Shown here in pieces: positions 20,307 to 29,527 of a DNA stretch of 64,000 bases (position 1 is the stretch's first letter; the number at the start of each line of letters is the position of its first letter). The stretch comes from Rhizobium esperanzae (GTDB taxonomy: Bacteria > Pseudomonadota > Alphaproteobacteria > Rhizobiales > Rhizobiaceae): the NCBI RefSeq assembly GCF_002204185.1, contig NZ_MXPU01000010.1, forward strand, positions 62,001 to 126,000. The letters are read 5' to 3'. The notes under the pieces are model-generated. The model had not been told where the DNA came from and did not search any database. It saw nothing but the letters and a program-made list of their open reading frames with translations. A program made the translations under genes and the position numbers.

Positions 20307-20699
20307 ATGCAACCGATCCAACTTTTCGACTTGGCTTCGCGACAGGCGGAATGGCTGACGATCCGTCAGCAGGTTGTTGCCGGCAACATCGCGAATGCCA
20401 ATACGCCGAAATTCCACGCCAAGGACGTCACGCCCTTCGATGCCGTGCTGGACAGATCCGACATCACCATGGCGCGCACCAATCCGGCGCACTTCAGCGG
20501 CAACGATTTCAGCGACAGCGGCGATATCGACGTCAAGGAAGCGGCCCTCGACCAGGAGATCGGCATCCAGGAATCCGGCAACACCGTCGGTTTGGCCGAG
20601 GAGCTTTCCAAGTCGGGTGACATCAAGCGCCAGTACGATCTGAACACTTCGCTGGTCAGCTCCTTCAACCGCATGATGTTAATGACGGTCAGGAAGTAA
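20307..20699 (+). CDS. flgB: Flagellar proximal rod protein FlgB
   Basis: A 130-residue rod protein with N-terminal motif [18 protein letters not shown] and C-terminal [21 protein letters not shown]. It heads the basal-body operon flgB-flgC-fliE-flgG-flgA-flgI-motE-flgH-fliL-fliP, and a ribosome binding site GGAG precedes the ATG. The roughly 100 bp between the upstream terminator and this start should hold the operon promoter. Confidence 0.95.
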   Translation: MQPIQLFDLASRQAEWLTIRQQVVAGNIANANTPKFHAKDVTPFDAVLDRSDITMARTNPAHFSGNDFSDSGDIDVKEAALDQEIGIQESGNTVGLAEELSKSGDIKRQYDLNTSLVSSFNRMMLMTVRK

Positions 20700-20704
20700 T
20701 TGTC

Positions 20705-21121
20705 ATGGATCCGCTTTCCGCAGCTATGAAAATCGCCGGTTCGGGGCTCGAGGCGCAATCGACGCGCCTGCGCATCGTCTCGGAAAACATCGCCAACGCC
20801 CGCTCGACCGGTGACACGCCCGGCGCCGACCCCTATCGCCGCAAGACGATCACTTTCGGCCAGCAGATGGACCGCACCAGCGGTGTTGAGACCGTCAACG
20901 TCAAGAAGGTCGGCGTCGACGAAGGCGACTTCAGCACCGAGTTCGACCCCAGCAATCCGGCGGCGGACGCCAAGGGCGTCGTCAAATTGCCGAACGTCAA
21001 CATCCTGGTCGAGATGGCCGACATGCGTGAAGCCAATCGCTCCTATGATGCCAATCTGCAGACCATCAAGCAGACCCGCGACCTCATCTCGTCCACGATC
21101 GATCTTCTGAAGAGCCAATAA
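20705..21121 (+). CDS. flgC: Flagellar proximal rod protein FlgC
   Basis: A 138-residue rod protein with the N-terminal pattern [19 protein letters not shown] and a C-terminal motif containing [16 protein letters not shown]. Size and motifs are normal. It lies 5 bp after flgB and 3 bp before fliE. Confidence 0.95.
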   Translation: MDPLSAAMKIAGSGLEAQSTRLRIVSENIANARSTGDTPGADPYRRKTITFGQQMDRTSGVETVNVKKVGVDEGDFSTEFDPSNPAADAKGVVKLPNVNILVEMADMREANRSYDANLQTIKQTRDLISSTIDLLKSQ

Positions 21122-21124
21122 TCA

Positions 21125-21466
21125 ATGATCAGCAGCGTCCAGAATGTCAGCAATCTTTCGATGACCCGCGCACTCGGCGCCGTCGACACCGAAAATTCCG
21201 CCTCGTCCGCCGCAACGACCATGCCGGGCACCGCAGGTGCTGCCAATGGCCTGAGCTTCGCCTCGGTCCTGGGCGGCATGGCGTCCGATGCGGTCAGCAG
21301 CCTGAAGGGTGCCGAAAGCATGTCCTTCGCCGGCATCAAGGGCACGGCGACGACGCGTGAAGTCGTCGATTCCATGCTCCAGGCCGAGCAGACGCTGCAG
21401 ACGGCGATTGCCATCCGCGACAAGGTCGTTTCGGCCTTTCTCGAAGTCACCAAGATGCAGATGTAA
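21125..21466 (+). CDS. fliE: MS-ring/rod junction protein FliE
   Basis: A 113-residue protein with the FliE signature near its end (TTREVVDSMLQAEQTLQTAI, then RDKVVSAFLEVTKMQM). It links the MS ring to the rod and is exported early. The N-terminal half is Ala/Ser-rich and poorly conserved, as is usual for this protein. Confidence 0.93.
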   Translation: MISSVQNVSNLSMTRALGAVDTENSASSAATTMPGTAGAANGLSFASVLGGMASDAVSSLKGAESMSFAGIKGTATTREVVDSMLQAEQTLQTAIAIRDKVVSAFLEVTKMQM

Positions 21467-21485
21467 CTGATTTGAGGACGAACAC

Positions 21486-22274
21486 ATGAGAGCGCTCGCC
21501 ATCGCAGCAACGGGCATGGATGCCCAGCAGACCAATCTGGAAGTCATCGCCAACAATATTGCGAACATCAACACGACGGGCTTCAAGCGGGCCCGCGCCG
21601 AGTTCACCGACCTTCTCTACCAGACCGAACGCGCCAAGGGCGTCGCCAACCGGGCCAATCAGGCCGTCGTTCCTGAAGGCGCCAATATCGGCCTCGGCGT
21701 CCAGACCTCGGCCGTTCGCAACCTGCATCTCCAGGGCGAACTGACGCAGACCGGCAACGACCTCGACGTGGCGCTGATCGGCAAGGGCTTCTTTCAGATC
21801 CAGTCGACGGATGGCACGACGCTCTATACCCGGGCCGGCGCTTTCAACAAGAACGACCAGGGCCAGCTCGTCACCATCGACGGCTATGAGGTCCTGCCTG
21901 GGATCACCATCCCTCAGGGATCGACCGAACTGACCATCAGCCGCTCCGGCGAGGTCTCGGCCAAGCTGCCGGGCCAGACCGATCCGACCGTTCTTGGACA
22001 GCTGACGCTTGCCGATTTTGTCAACGAAGCGGGTCTTCAGCCGATCGGCGACAATCTCTTCCAGGAAACGCCGGCCTCGGGCGAGGCAGTCGTCGGCAAC
22101 CCCGACGAGGAAGGCTTTGCCTATATGAAGCAGGGTTATCTGGAATCCTCGAACGTCGACCCGGTGAAGGAAATCACCGAGCTGATATCGGCTCAGCGTG
22201 CTTACGAAATGAATTCAAAGGTGATCACGACAGCTGATGAAATGGCCTCCATCGTCAGCAAGAACCTGAAGTAA
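21486..22274 (+). CDS. flgG: Flagellar distal rod protein FlgG
   Basis: A 262-residue rod protein with [20 protein letters not shown] at the N-terminus and the C-terminal motif [20 protein letters not shown]. The family-typical length and the absence of a large insertion separate it from FlgE. It is preceded by GAGGA 8 bases before the ATG. Confidence 0.96.
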   Translation: MRALAIAATGMDAQQTNLEVIANNIANINTTGFKRARAEFTDLLYQTERAKGVANRANQAVVPEGANIGLGVQTSAVRNLHLQGELTQTGNDLDVALIGKGFFQIQSTDGTTLYTRAGAFNKNDQGQLVTIDGYEVLPGITIPQGSTELTISRSGEVSAKLPGQTDPTVLGQLTLADFVNEAGLQPIGDNLFQETPASGEAVVGNPDEEGFAYMKQGYLESSNVDPVKEITELISAQRAYEMNSKVITTADEMASIVSKNLK

Positions 22275-22290
22275 AGGGAAGGGCCGAAAC

Positions 22291-22773
22291 ATGATGTTTT
22301 GCCGGGCAGGACACATCTCAGGATGGGTGGCGGCAGCCACGATCGCACTCGCGGGCATCATCTTGCCCGTGAACGCGGATGCCGGCATGGGTTATGCCGT
22401 CGTCCCGACGACGATCATCTACCCCGGCGACACATTGTCGGGCAGCCAGCTTCAGGAGGTCGAGGTCACCAACCCCAACCTCGCCGGTGATTATGCCAAA
22501 TCGATTTCGCAGGTCGAAGGTCTGGTTTCCAAACGCACGCTGTTGCCGGGCCGCACGATCTCGGTTTCAGCTCTGCGCGAGCCCTATACGGTGACGCGCG
22601 GCTCTTCGATCCGCCTGGTCTTCTCTCTCGGCGCAATGACGATCTCCGCCGCCGGCACGCCGCTCGAAGACGGTGCGACGGGGCAGGTGGTCCGTGCACG
22701 TAATATGGATTCCGGCGTCATCGTCAGCGGCACGGTGCTTGCGGACGGCACGATCCATGTGAGGGCGAAATGA
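22291..22773 (+). CDS. flgA: P-ring assembly chaperone FlgA
   Basis: A 160-residue periplasmic protein with a signal peptide (hydrophobic core VAAATIALAGIILPVNADA) and a SAF-like domain (RTLLPGRTISVSALREPYTV, RARNMDSGVIVSGTVL). It assists assembly of the FlgI P-ring. It starts with two adjacent ATG codons and overlaps flgI by 4 bp. Confidence 0.92.
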   Translation: MMFCRAGHISGWVAAATIALAGIILPVNADAGMGYAVVPTTIIYPGDTLSGSQLQEVEVTNPNLAGDYAKSISQVEGLVSKRTLLPGRTISVSALREPYTVTRGSSIRLVFSLGAMTISAAGTPLEDGATGQVVRARNMDSGVIVSGTVLADGTIHVRAK

Positions 22774-23891
22774 AATTGTTCTTCCGTATCGTCACCTTTG
22801 TTGCGGTTGTCGCCATGAGTTTGGCCGAGGTGGCGCCCGCCTGGGCGCTGACGTCCCGCATCAAGGATATCGCTTCGCTTCAGGCCGGCCGCGATAACCA
22901 GCTGATCGGGTACGGCCTCATCGTCGGCCTGCAGGGAACCGGCGACGGCTTCCGTTCCTCGCCCTTCACCGAGCAGTCGATGCGGGCAATGCTCCAGAAT
23001 CTCGGCATTTCGACACAGGGCGGCCAGTCAAACGCGAAGAACACCGCGGCCGTGATGGTCACCGCCAACCTGCCGCCCTTTGCAAGCCCCGGCAGCCGTC
23101 TCGATGTTACGGTGAGTTCGCTCGGCGATGCGACCTCGCTGCGCGGCGGCACGCTCGTCATGACCTCTCTTTCCGGCGCCGACGGCCAGATCTACGCTGT
23201 CGCCCAGGGCTCCGTTATCGTCTCCGGCTTTCAGGCGCAGGGCCAGGCGGCGACGGTGACCGAAGGCGTCACCACCGCCGGCCGCGTGCCCGGCGGCGCG
23301 ATCATCGAACGCGAACTGCCATCCCACTTCAAGGATTCGGTCAATCTCGTCCTGCAGCTGCGCAATCCCGACTTCTCGACGGCGATCCGCATTGCCGACA
23401 TCGTCAACGGCTATGCCTCCGCGCGCTTCGGCGGCCCGGTCGCCGAAGCCAAGGATTCGCAGGAAGTGGTGATCCAGAAACCGCGCACGGCCGATCTCAC
23501 CCGGCTGATGGCCGACGTCGAAAACCTCATCGTCGAAACCGATACGCCGGCCAAGGTGGTTATCAACGAGCGCACCGGAACGATCGTCATCGGCTCCGAC
23601 GTCCGCGTCTCGCCGGTCGCCGTCAGCTACGGCACTCTGACGGTTCAGGTCACCGAGACGCCGCAGATCATCCAGCCCGAACCCTTCTCGCGCGGGCGGA
23701 CCGCCGTCCAGCCGCAGACCGATATCGCGGCCGAGCAGACCGGCGGGCGCGTTGCCATCATCGACGGTCCCGATCTCAGGACCCTTGTTGCCGGCCTCAA
23801 CAATATCGGCGTGAAACCGGATGGGATCATCGCCATTCTCCAGGGCATCAAATCGGCAGGCGCCCTGCAGGCGGAGCTTGTGCTGCAATGA
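22770..23891 (+). CDS. flgI: Flagellar P-ring protein FlgI
   Basis: A 373-residue periplasmic protein with a cleavable signal peptide ending near AEVAPAWA. Conserved FlgI segments include RIKDIASLQAGRDNQLIGYG and VVINERTGTIVIGSDVRVSP. It forms the P-ring around the rod in the peptidoglycan layer. It overlaps flgA and motE by 4 bp each, so the three are translationally coupled. Confidence 0.97.
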   Translation: MKLFFRIVTFVAVVAMSLAEVAPAWALTSRIKDIASLQAGRDNQLIGYGLIVGLQGTGDGFRSSPFTEQSMRAMLQNLGISTQGGQSNAKNTAAVMVTANLPPFASPGSRLDVTVSSLGDATSLRGGTLVMTSLSGADGQIYAVAQGSVIVSGFQAQGQAATVTEGVTTAGRVPGGAIIERELPSHFKDSVNLVLQLRNPDFSTAIRIADIVNGYASARFGGPVAEAKDSQEVVIQKPRTADLTRLMADVENLIVETDTPAKVVINERTGTIVIGSDVRVSPVAVSYGTLTVQVTETPQIIQPEPFSRGRTAVQPQTDIAAEQTGGRVAIIDGPDLRTLVAGLNNIGVKPDGIIAILQGIKSAGALQAELVLQ

Positions 23892-24427
23892 TGACGATCT
23901 TGAATCCTGAAATGACCGTGCTGCAGCTGCTGCGCCGCCTGGCGCTGCCGGCAGCCGGCCTCGTCCTTCTGTCGATCCCGGGCGCCTTCGCACAGGAGCA
24001 TCCGGAGGGAGACATCACGTCTCAGGACGAGATCAAGCAATTCTGCACCAACATCGCCGATCCCGCCCGCGACCAGCGCTACCTGCTGCAAAAACAGGAG
24101 CTGGAAAGGCTCCGCGCCGACATCGACGCTCGCATGGAAGAGATGGACAAGCGCAAGGCCGAATATCAGGACTGGCTGAAGCGGCGCGACGATTTCCTGA
24201 AGCAGGCGGAAGCCGGCCTCACCGATATCTACAAGAAGATGAAGCCGGATGCGGCGGCACTGCAGCTGCAGGATATGAACATCGAAGTGGCGTCGGCCGT
24301 GATCATGCGGCTCGGCCCGCGCCAGTCGAGCCTCATCCTCAACGAGATGGACTCGAAGAAGGCCGCGGCCATCGCCAGCGTCATCGCCAGTGCGTCCGAT
24401 CCCAATACGTCGAAGGATCCTTCATGA
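23888..24427 (+). CDS. motE: MotE, periplasmic chaperone of MotC
   Basis: A 179-residue protein with an N-terminal signal sequence (LALPAAGLVLLSIPGAFAQ). A strongly charged coiled coil follows (LQKQELERLRADIDARMEEM), then a C-terminal MgtE-N-like helical domain (AALQLQDMNIEVASAVIMRL). In S. meliloti MotE is a periplasmic chaperone specific for MotC, and the position between flgI and flgH is the same here. Two ATG codons are adjacent at the start; the end overlaps flgH by 4 bp. Confidence 0.9.
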   Translation: MMTILNPEMTVLQLLRRLALPAAGLVLLSIPGAFAQEHPEGDITSQDEIKQFCTNIADPARDQRYLLQKQELERLRADIDARMEEMDKRKAEYQDWLKRRDDFLKQAEAGLTDIYKKMKPDAAALQLQDMNIEVASAVIMRLGPRQSSLILNEMDSKKAAAIASVIASASDPNTSKDPS

Positions 24428-25140
24428 ATATGCGTTTCCCGGCCGCGATCGCCGCCCTCGCACTCCTTGCGGGCTGCCAGTCCCCGACGGCCGTCAGCGA
24501 GATCGGCCGTGCGCCCGCCATGAGCCCGATCGGCAGCGGCCTCGCCTACGGCCAGACCCCGCAGATGGCGCTCTATCCGAAGCAGCCGCGCGCCGTGGCG
24601 CAGGGCTATTCGCTCTGGAGCGATTCGCAGGCCGCCCTCTTCAAGGATGCACGTGCGTTGAACGTCGGCGACATCCTGACCGTCGACATCCAGATCAACG
24701 ACAAAGCCTCCTTCGACAACGAGACCAACCGCAGCCGCAAAAATTCGAGCGGCATGAACTGGGACGTCAATGCCCAGATCTTCGGCTGGACGCCCGAATC
24801 CAAGACCGATCTGACCTACGGCTCGGATACCAGCACCGACGGCAAGGGCAAGATCGAGCGCACCGACAAGCTGACCCTTCTTGTTGCGGCCGTCGTCACC
24901 GGCATTCTCGAAAACGGCAACCTCGTCATTTCGGGTTCCCAGGAAGTCCGTCTGAACCAGGAGCTGCGCATCCTGAACGTCGCCGGTATCGTACGTCCGC
25001 AGGACGTCAATGCGGAAAACCAGATCTCCTACGACAAGATCGCCGAAGCCCGCATCTCTTATGGCGGCCGCGGTCGCTTGATGGAAGTGCAGCAGCCTCC
25101 GCGCGGCCAGCAGGCCGTCGATCTTTTCTCGCCGCTTTGA
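24424..25140 (+). CDS. flgH: Flagellar L-ring lipoprotein FlgH
   Basis: A 238-residue outer-membrane lipoprotein with lipobox LLAGC (Cys near residue 18) at the end of a short signal peptide. Typical FlgH segments are SLWSDSQAALFKDARALNVG and VVTGILENGNLVISGSQEV. It forms the L-ring. The start overlaps the motE stop. Confidence 0.96.
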   Translation: MNMRFPAAIAALALLAGCQSPTAVSEIGRAPAMSPIGSGLAYGQTPQMALYPKQPRAVAQGYSLWSDSQAALFKDARALNVGDILTVDIQINDKASFDNETNRSRKNSSGMNWDVNAQIFGWTPESKTDLTYGSDTSTDGKGKIERTDKLTLLVAAVVTGILENGNLVISGSQEVRLNQELRILNVAGIVRPQDVNAENQISYDKIAEARISYGGRGRLMEVQQPPRGQQAVDLFSPL

Positions 25141-25152
25141 GGCCGAACGACG

Positions 25153-25659
25153 ATGGCAGACGAAGATGTAAGCGCAGGTCAATCGAAGAAGAAATCCGGC
25201 CCGCTGATGACGATCATCGGCATCGCCGTCCTGACGCTCCTCGGCGCCGGCGGCGGCTGGGCGGTCGGCACGATTGTCGCGCCCGAAATCAAGGGCGCCA
25301 AGGAGGTAGAGCAGGCCAAGGAAGCCGATGCCAAGAAGAAGGCCGAGGAAGGTCTGGCGCGCATCTCGACCGAGGCCAACAACGTCGTCCAGCTCGAGCC
25401 GATTACATCGAACCTCGCCTACCCTTCGGAAAACTGGGTCCGACTCGAAGTCGCGCTGCTGTTCAACGGGCCGCCCGACGTCAAGGTCGCCGAGGACATT
25501 CACCAGGATATCCTCGCCTATATCAGGACGGTTTCCCTGCAGCAGATCGAGGGGCCGCGGGGCTTTCAATATCTCAAGGATGACATCCAGGAACGTGTTG
25601 ACCTTCGCTCGCAAGGGCGGGTATCGAAGGTCATGTTCAGGACCTTTGTCATCGAATGA
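25153..25659 (+). CDS. fliL: Stator-associated protein FliL
   Basis: A 168-residue single-pass membrane protein with a transmembrane helix at about residues 18-40. Its periplasmic FliL domain has the usual C-terminal pattern (LQQIEGPRGFQYLKDDIQER, then SKVMFRTFVIE). It associates with the stator and basal body. It overlaps fliP by 4 bp. A second FliL-like protein is encoded at 50941. Confidence 0.94.
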   Translation: MADEDVSAGQSKKKSGPLMTIIGIAVLTLLGAGGGWAVGTIVAPEIKGAKEVEQAKEADAKKKAEEGLARISTEANNVVQLEPITSNLAYPSENWVRLEVALLFNGPPDVKVAEDIHQDILAYIRTVSLQQIEGPRGFQYLKDDIQERVDLRSQGRVSKVMFRTFVIE

Positions 25660-26393
25660 TTCGTTTCATAGTTTTCCTTGCCGCCATGATGGCGGTACCG
25701 GAACTGGCGGTGGCACAGCAGCTGCCGACCGATTTATTGAATGTGCCGGTCGATGGCTCCGTCGCCGCCTGGATCATCCGCACCTTCGGCCTGCTGACCG
25801 TTCTTTCGGTCGCGCCGGGCATCCTGATCATGGTGACGAGCTTCCCGCGCTTCGTCATCGCCTTCTCGATCCTGCGCTCAGGGATGGGCCTCTCCTCGAC
25901 GCCTTCCAACATGATCCTCCTGTCGCTGTCGCTGTTCATGACCTTCTACGTCATGTCGCCGACCTTCGATCAGGCCTGGCAGAACGGCGTGCAGCCGCTG
26001 CTTGCCAACCAGATCAACGAGACTGAGGCGGTCCAGCGCATCGCCGAACCCTTCCGCACCTTCATGGCGGCCAATACCCGCGACAAGGATCTGGCGCTCT
26101 TCGTCGATCTGGCGCGTGAACGCGGCCAGAATATCCAGACATCAGATCCGATCGACTACCGCGTGCTGATCCCGGCCTTCATGATTTCCGAGATCCGCCG
26201 CGGTTTCGAGATCGGCTTTCTCGTCGTGCTGCCGTTCCTCGTCATCGACCTCATCGTCGCAACCATCACCATGGCGATGGGCATGATGATGCTGCCGCCG
26301 ACTTCGATCTCTCTGCCTTTCAAGATTCTCTTCTTCGTACTGATCGACGGCTGGAACCTGCTCGTCGGCAGCCTGGTACGCTCGTTCAGCTGA
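25656..26393 (+). CDS. fliP: Flagellar export gate protein FliP
   Basis: A 245-residue export-gate membrane protein with an N-terminal signal peptide and four transmembrane helices. The FliP signatures are present (MVTSFPRFVIAFSILRSGMG; PAFMISEIRRGFEIGFLVVL). It forms the gate pore with FliQ and FliR. It is the last gene of the flgB operon. Confidence 0.96.
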   Translation: MIRFIVFLAAMMAVPELAVAQQLPTDLLNVPVDGSVAAWIIRTFGLLTVLSVAPGILIMVTSFPRFVIAFSILRSGMGLSSTPSNMILLSLSLFMTFYVMSPTFDQAWQNGVQPLLANQINETEAVQRIAEPFRTFMAANTRDKDLALFVDLARERGQNIQTSDPIDYRVLIPAFMISEIRRGFEIGFLVVLPFLVIDLIVATITMAMGMMMLPPTSISLPFKILFFVLIDGWNLLVGSLVRSFS

Positions 26394-26441
26394 TCGGCTG
26401 CGGCGATGAGGAACTTCGGTTCCCCGATCGAGCGGTGCCTG

Positions 26442-26975
26442 CTACGCGCGGCTCACGAAATCCATCAGCAATGCCAGACCTTCCGGCCAGTCACCCAGAT
26501 CGCTTTGGCCATTGATGTGGCCGGCCGCGCCGATGATTTTCAACTGGCTACCCCATTGCTTTGCTCGCGTTTCGGCGTAGGGCAGCGAACCATAGGGATC
26601 GCTGGTGCTTGCGACGATCAGCGATGGAAAGCCGAACTGCGCCGGCGGCACATCTGCAAAGCCTGCAGCGTCCGCAGGAAAGCTCGGGGAAAGAGGGTCT
26701 GGCACGGCGGCGAGGAACGCTCCCTTGATCGGCAAAAGGGTCCGCTGATGCCAATGTGCTACAAGCAGGCAGGAGAGGCTATGCGCCACGAGAACAGGTG
26801 GCGTTTTCGCTCTGCGCACCGCTTGCTCCAAGGCTTCGATCCAGTCGGAAAGATCCGGCTGATCCCAGCTCGTCGGTGCAAAACGGCGTATGGCTGGATT
26901 GGCATTCTCCCAAAGGCTCTGCCAGTGAGTGTTTCCGGAATTGCCGATGCCCGGCAAATGAATGAATTCGGTCAT
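26442..26975 (-). CDS. RBBP9/YdeN-family serine hydrolase
   Basis: A 177-residue alpha/beta hydrolase of the small RBBP9/YdeN type. It has the N-terminal HLPGIGNSGNTHWQ, the nucleophile elbow LVAHSLSCLLVAHW and a C-terminal Asp/His region (SDPYGSLPYAETRA, GAAGHINGQSDLGDW). I chose ATG 26975 (MTEFIHLPG) because this is where the family begins and a purine-rich AGAGGCGAG lies just upstream. It has no obvious motility role. It is divergent from an Lrp-type regulator 104 bp away, which probably controls it. Confidence 0.85.
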   Translation of the reverse strand: MTEFIHLPGIGNSGNTHWQSLWENANPAIRRFAPTSWDQPDLSDWIEALEQAVRRAKTPPVLVAHSLSCLLVAHWHQRTLLPIKGAFLAAVPDPLSPSFPADAAGFADVPPAQFGFPSLIVASTSDPYGSLPYAETRAKQWGSQLKIIGAAGHINGQSDLGDWPEGLALLMDFVSRA

Positions 26976-27079
26976 ATCTCGCCTCTTCTTCGCTTCAGCG
27001 GAAGTATGGCGGTTTACACCTGCGAACCAAATCGGCATCTATCGGAAAAGCACCGCATAATCCGATAGATTGAAGCTTG

Positions 27080-27556
27080 ATGGCAAAGCGCACCGATAGT
27101 AGTCCAGATCTTGATCCAACCGACATCGCCATCATCGAAGTCTTGCAGGATGATGGACGCATCAGCGTCTCCCAGCTCGGAAGGAAAGCCGGTCTTTCCC
27201 AGCCGGCCACGTCGGAGCGTCTCAAACGGCTTGAAGAACGCGGTATCATCGAGGCGTACAGAGCCGTCATCGACCCCGCCGCAGTTGGGCTTGGCATGAT
27301 GGCCGTCATTCGCCTGCGCACCACGCACGAGCATATCAAGACATGCTTGAAGCAATTTTCCGAGATGCCGCAGATCATTGAGGTTCTAAGGCTGACAGGA
27401 GAGGATTGTTTTCACCTGAAAGTCATTGTTCCCACGCCGGGCAACCTTGAAAGCATCGTCGATGCCATTGCGCGCTATGGCTCGGTCACGACGGCCATCG
27501 TTCTGCGCAGAGAGCCGCCGAAACGCATCGGGCGTGAACTGATCGCAAAGAGGTAA
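27080..27556 (+). CDS. Lrp/AsnC-family transcriptional regulator
   Basis: A 158-residue regulator with an N-terminal winged HTH (GRISVSQLGRKAGLSQPATS, then LKRLEERGIIEAYRAVID) and a C-terminal RAM domain (LTGEDCFHLKVIVPTPGNLE). It starts at ATG 27080 in preference to a TTG at 27077. It is divergent from the hydrolase gene, and the 104 bp between them should hold a shared operator. The effector is unknown. Confidence 0.9.
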   Translation: MAKRTDSSPDLDPTDIAIIEVLQDDGRISVSQLGRKAGLSQPATSERLKRLEERGIIEAYRAVIDPAAVGLGMMAVIRLRTTHEHIKTCLKQFSEMPQIIEVLRLTGEDCFHLKVIVPTPGNLESIVDAIARYGSVTTAIVLRREPPKRIGRELIAKR

Positions 27557-27595
27557 ATACCCACTGAGGCGAATAGGATCGCTTCAGCGGGTATT
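27556..27595. terminator. Bidirectional hairpin between convergent genes
   Basis: A long hairpin with 17-base arms (AATACCCACTGAGGCGA against TCGCTTCAGCGGGTATT) with one A-C mismatch and one G-T pair, around a 6-base loop. It fills the short gap between the Lrp-type regulator and the convergent glycosyltransferase. It likely terminates transcription from both sides. Confidence 0.75.
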
Positions 27596-27610
27596 CCGTC
27601 TCGGAAAACA

Positions 27611-29527
27611 TCACTCGGCCGCGAACGGTGCCGTGCGCGGCGGCAGCGCCGCAATATCCATGTGGTCGGGTGCGAGACCCTGCTTGGCGCGCTCTGCCAT
27701 GATTTCATAGGCCTTTTCGAGGTGATGGCAGAAGCGTTCGGCGTCGAAGAGCGGCGCGATATAGCGCCTCTCCTTGAGGTGTGCCTTGTATTCGGCGATC
27801 CGTCCCGGGTTCTGCGCCAGTTCGACGGCAAGGTCCTCATAAGCCTGGAGGTCGGCGGCGACGAGATCAGGCAGATCGATCGCCCTGAGCAGGCTTTCGC
27901 TGACGCGCGAGGCGAAGTTGGTGCCCTTGACGGTCAAAACCGGCAGGCCGCCCCAGAGCTGCTCCGAAGTGGTGGTGTGGCCGTTGACCGGGAAGGTGTC
28001 GATGCCGAGATCGGCCGCTTGCTGGCGGCTGATGTGGTCTTCGTAGGGCGCGCGCGGGCAGAAGATGATGCGCTTGGGCGAAATGCCGGCGGTCTGAAAA
28101 TGTTTCAGCAGGTTCGCCTGGTTGCGCGGCGAATTGGCCATCAGCCATAGCACGCTGTTCGGCGCCCGTTTGAGGATCCGGCACCAGCTGTTGACCACAT
28201 CAGGCGTGATCTTGCGGTTGCCGTTGAAGGAGGCGAAGATGAAGGCCTCTTCCGGCAGGCCGAGCTCCTCGCGGGTGACCGGACGCGGTTTCGGACGATG
28301 CATCGGATCGTTCGGCTGGTAACTTTCCGGCAGCCGGCAGAATTTCTCGTGGTAGAACGGCTTGGCGATATCCGGGAGCACGCAGTGGTCGCCGATGACA
28401 TAGTCGAGATCGATGTTGACGGTGCTTCCGGGAAAACCGAGCCATCCGACATGCACCGGTGCAAGCGGCAGGTTGAAAGCCGTCGCGCGGCTGCCTGACG
28501 TATGACCCTTCAGATCGACCATGATATCGATATTATGCTCTCGCACCGCTTCCAGCATCGCCTGGTCGGAGAAGCCGTGAACGTCGACGATCCTGCCCCA
28601 GCGGCTGCGGTCGGTGTCGTTGTGCTTCAGGTATTCGGGGCCTGTGTGGCAGAAGAGCGCCACCTCGAACCTGTCCTTGTCGTGCAGTTCCAGGATGCGC
28701 TGCAACAGCTTCATTGTCGCATGTCGGTCCCAGAAGTCCGAGGACATGTAGCCGATTCGGATCTTGTCAGACCACGTGTGCGGCTGGTTGCGGCGGAAGG
28801 CCACCCGTTCGGGATTGAGCGGTGTGGTGCCTATCGTGGCATACCGATTGAAATTCTCATTGCCGCACCAGTGTAGGTGATAGAACGGGTTGTCCTTGCG
28901 CAGGATTTCGATGTCGCCCTTTGCGAGGCCATCATCGATCACTGCCTGATGTTTGGCGGCCTCTTCGAAATCATTGAATTCGCGGGCGAAGACGAGATAG
29001 AGGAAACGGATTGCCAGATTTCCGGGAAAACGCTTGAAGAGGTTGCGCGACAGGTTCTGGTTGGTTGCGTCGTTCAGGTCGTCGCTCAGGAGCATGGCCG
29101 CCAAGCGCAAGTGATCCGGATTGGAGCTCTGCGAGAGCACTGTCTTGAACGGGCGTATAATATCCCGCTGCTGCCGTTTCAGGTAGATCGCGGTGATGAT
29201 GAAGGCAAGCTCGGCGTCTTCCTGTGCCTTGGTCAGATTTCGCATCGCGATCAGCAGCGCCTCGTCCTCGTTGCCGGTCTCGTAATGCAGCTTGGCCGCT
29301 TGCTTGGCGTATTCGTAGGAATTCGGTCCCTCACAGCCAGCAGCAAGCCCATATGCTTTCGCGGCATCGGCCTTAAACCCGAGCTGCACGAGGTTCTTGG
29401 CCAGCAGAGCATAGGTCTTGCCGTCCTGCTGGAAATCCATGAGCTGGTTGAGCGTTGCCAGGGACTGTGTGTAGCGGCCCATCTGGTAATCCCTGGACGC
29501 CGCAGAGAACGAAACTTTGCTGTTCAA
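27611..29527 (-). CDS. SPINDLY-like O-GlcNAc transferase (GT41) with TPR repeats
   Basis: A 638-residue protein with N-terminal TPR-like helical repeats (SLATLNQLMDFQQDGKTYAL; LGFKADAAKAYGLAAG) and a C-terminal GT41 catalytic region. The catalytic region has DLKGHTSGSRATAF, APVHVGWLGFPGS, FASFNGNRKITPDV and DTFPVNGHTTTSEQLWGGLP. The last is typical of the UDP-GlcNAc-binding site of O-GlcNAc transferases. I chose TTG 29527, with GGAG 7 bases upstream; starting at ATG 29482 would cut the first TPR helix. It reads away from flaA and shares its upstream region, so flagellin glycosylation is a strong but unproven inference. Confidence 0.85.
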   Translation of the reverse strand: MNSKVSFSAASRDYQMGRYTQSLATLNQLMDFQQDGKTYALLAKNLVQLGFKADAAKAYGLAAGCEGPNSYEYAKQAAKLHYETGNEDEALLIAMRNLTKAQEDAELAFIITAIYLKRQQRDIIRPFKTVLSQSSNPDHLRLAAMLLSDDLNDATNQNLSRNLFKRFPGNLAIRFLYLVFAREFNDFEEAAKHQAVIDDGLAKGDIEILRKDNPFYHLHWCGNENFNRYATIGTTPLNPERVAFRRNQPHTWSDKIRIGYMSSDFWDRHATMKLLQRILELHDKDRFEVALFCHTGPEYLKHNDTDRSRWGRIVDVHGFSDQAMLEAVREHNIDIMVDLKGHTSGSRATAFNLPLAPVHVGWLGFPGSTVNIDLDYVIGDHCVLPDIAKPFYHEKFCRLPESYQPNDPMHRPKPRPVTREELGLPEEAFIFASFNGNRKITPDVVNSWCRILKRAPNSVLWLMANSPRNQANLLKHFQTAGISPKRIIFCPRAPYEDHISRQQAADLGIDTFPVNGHTTTSEQLWGGLPVLTVKGTNFASRVSESLLRAIDLPDLVAADLQAYEDLAVELAQNPGRIAEYKAHLKERRYIAPLFDAERFCHHLEKAYEIMAERAKQGLAPDHMDIAALPPRTAPFAAE

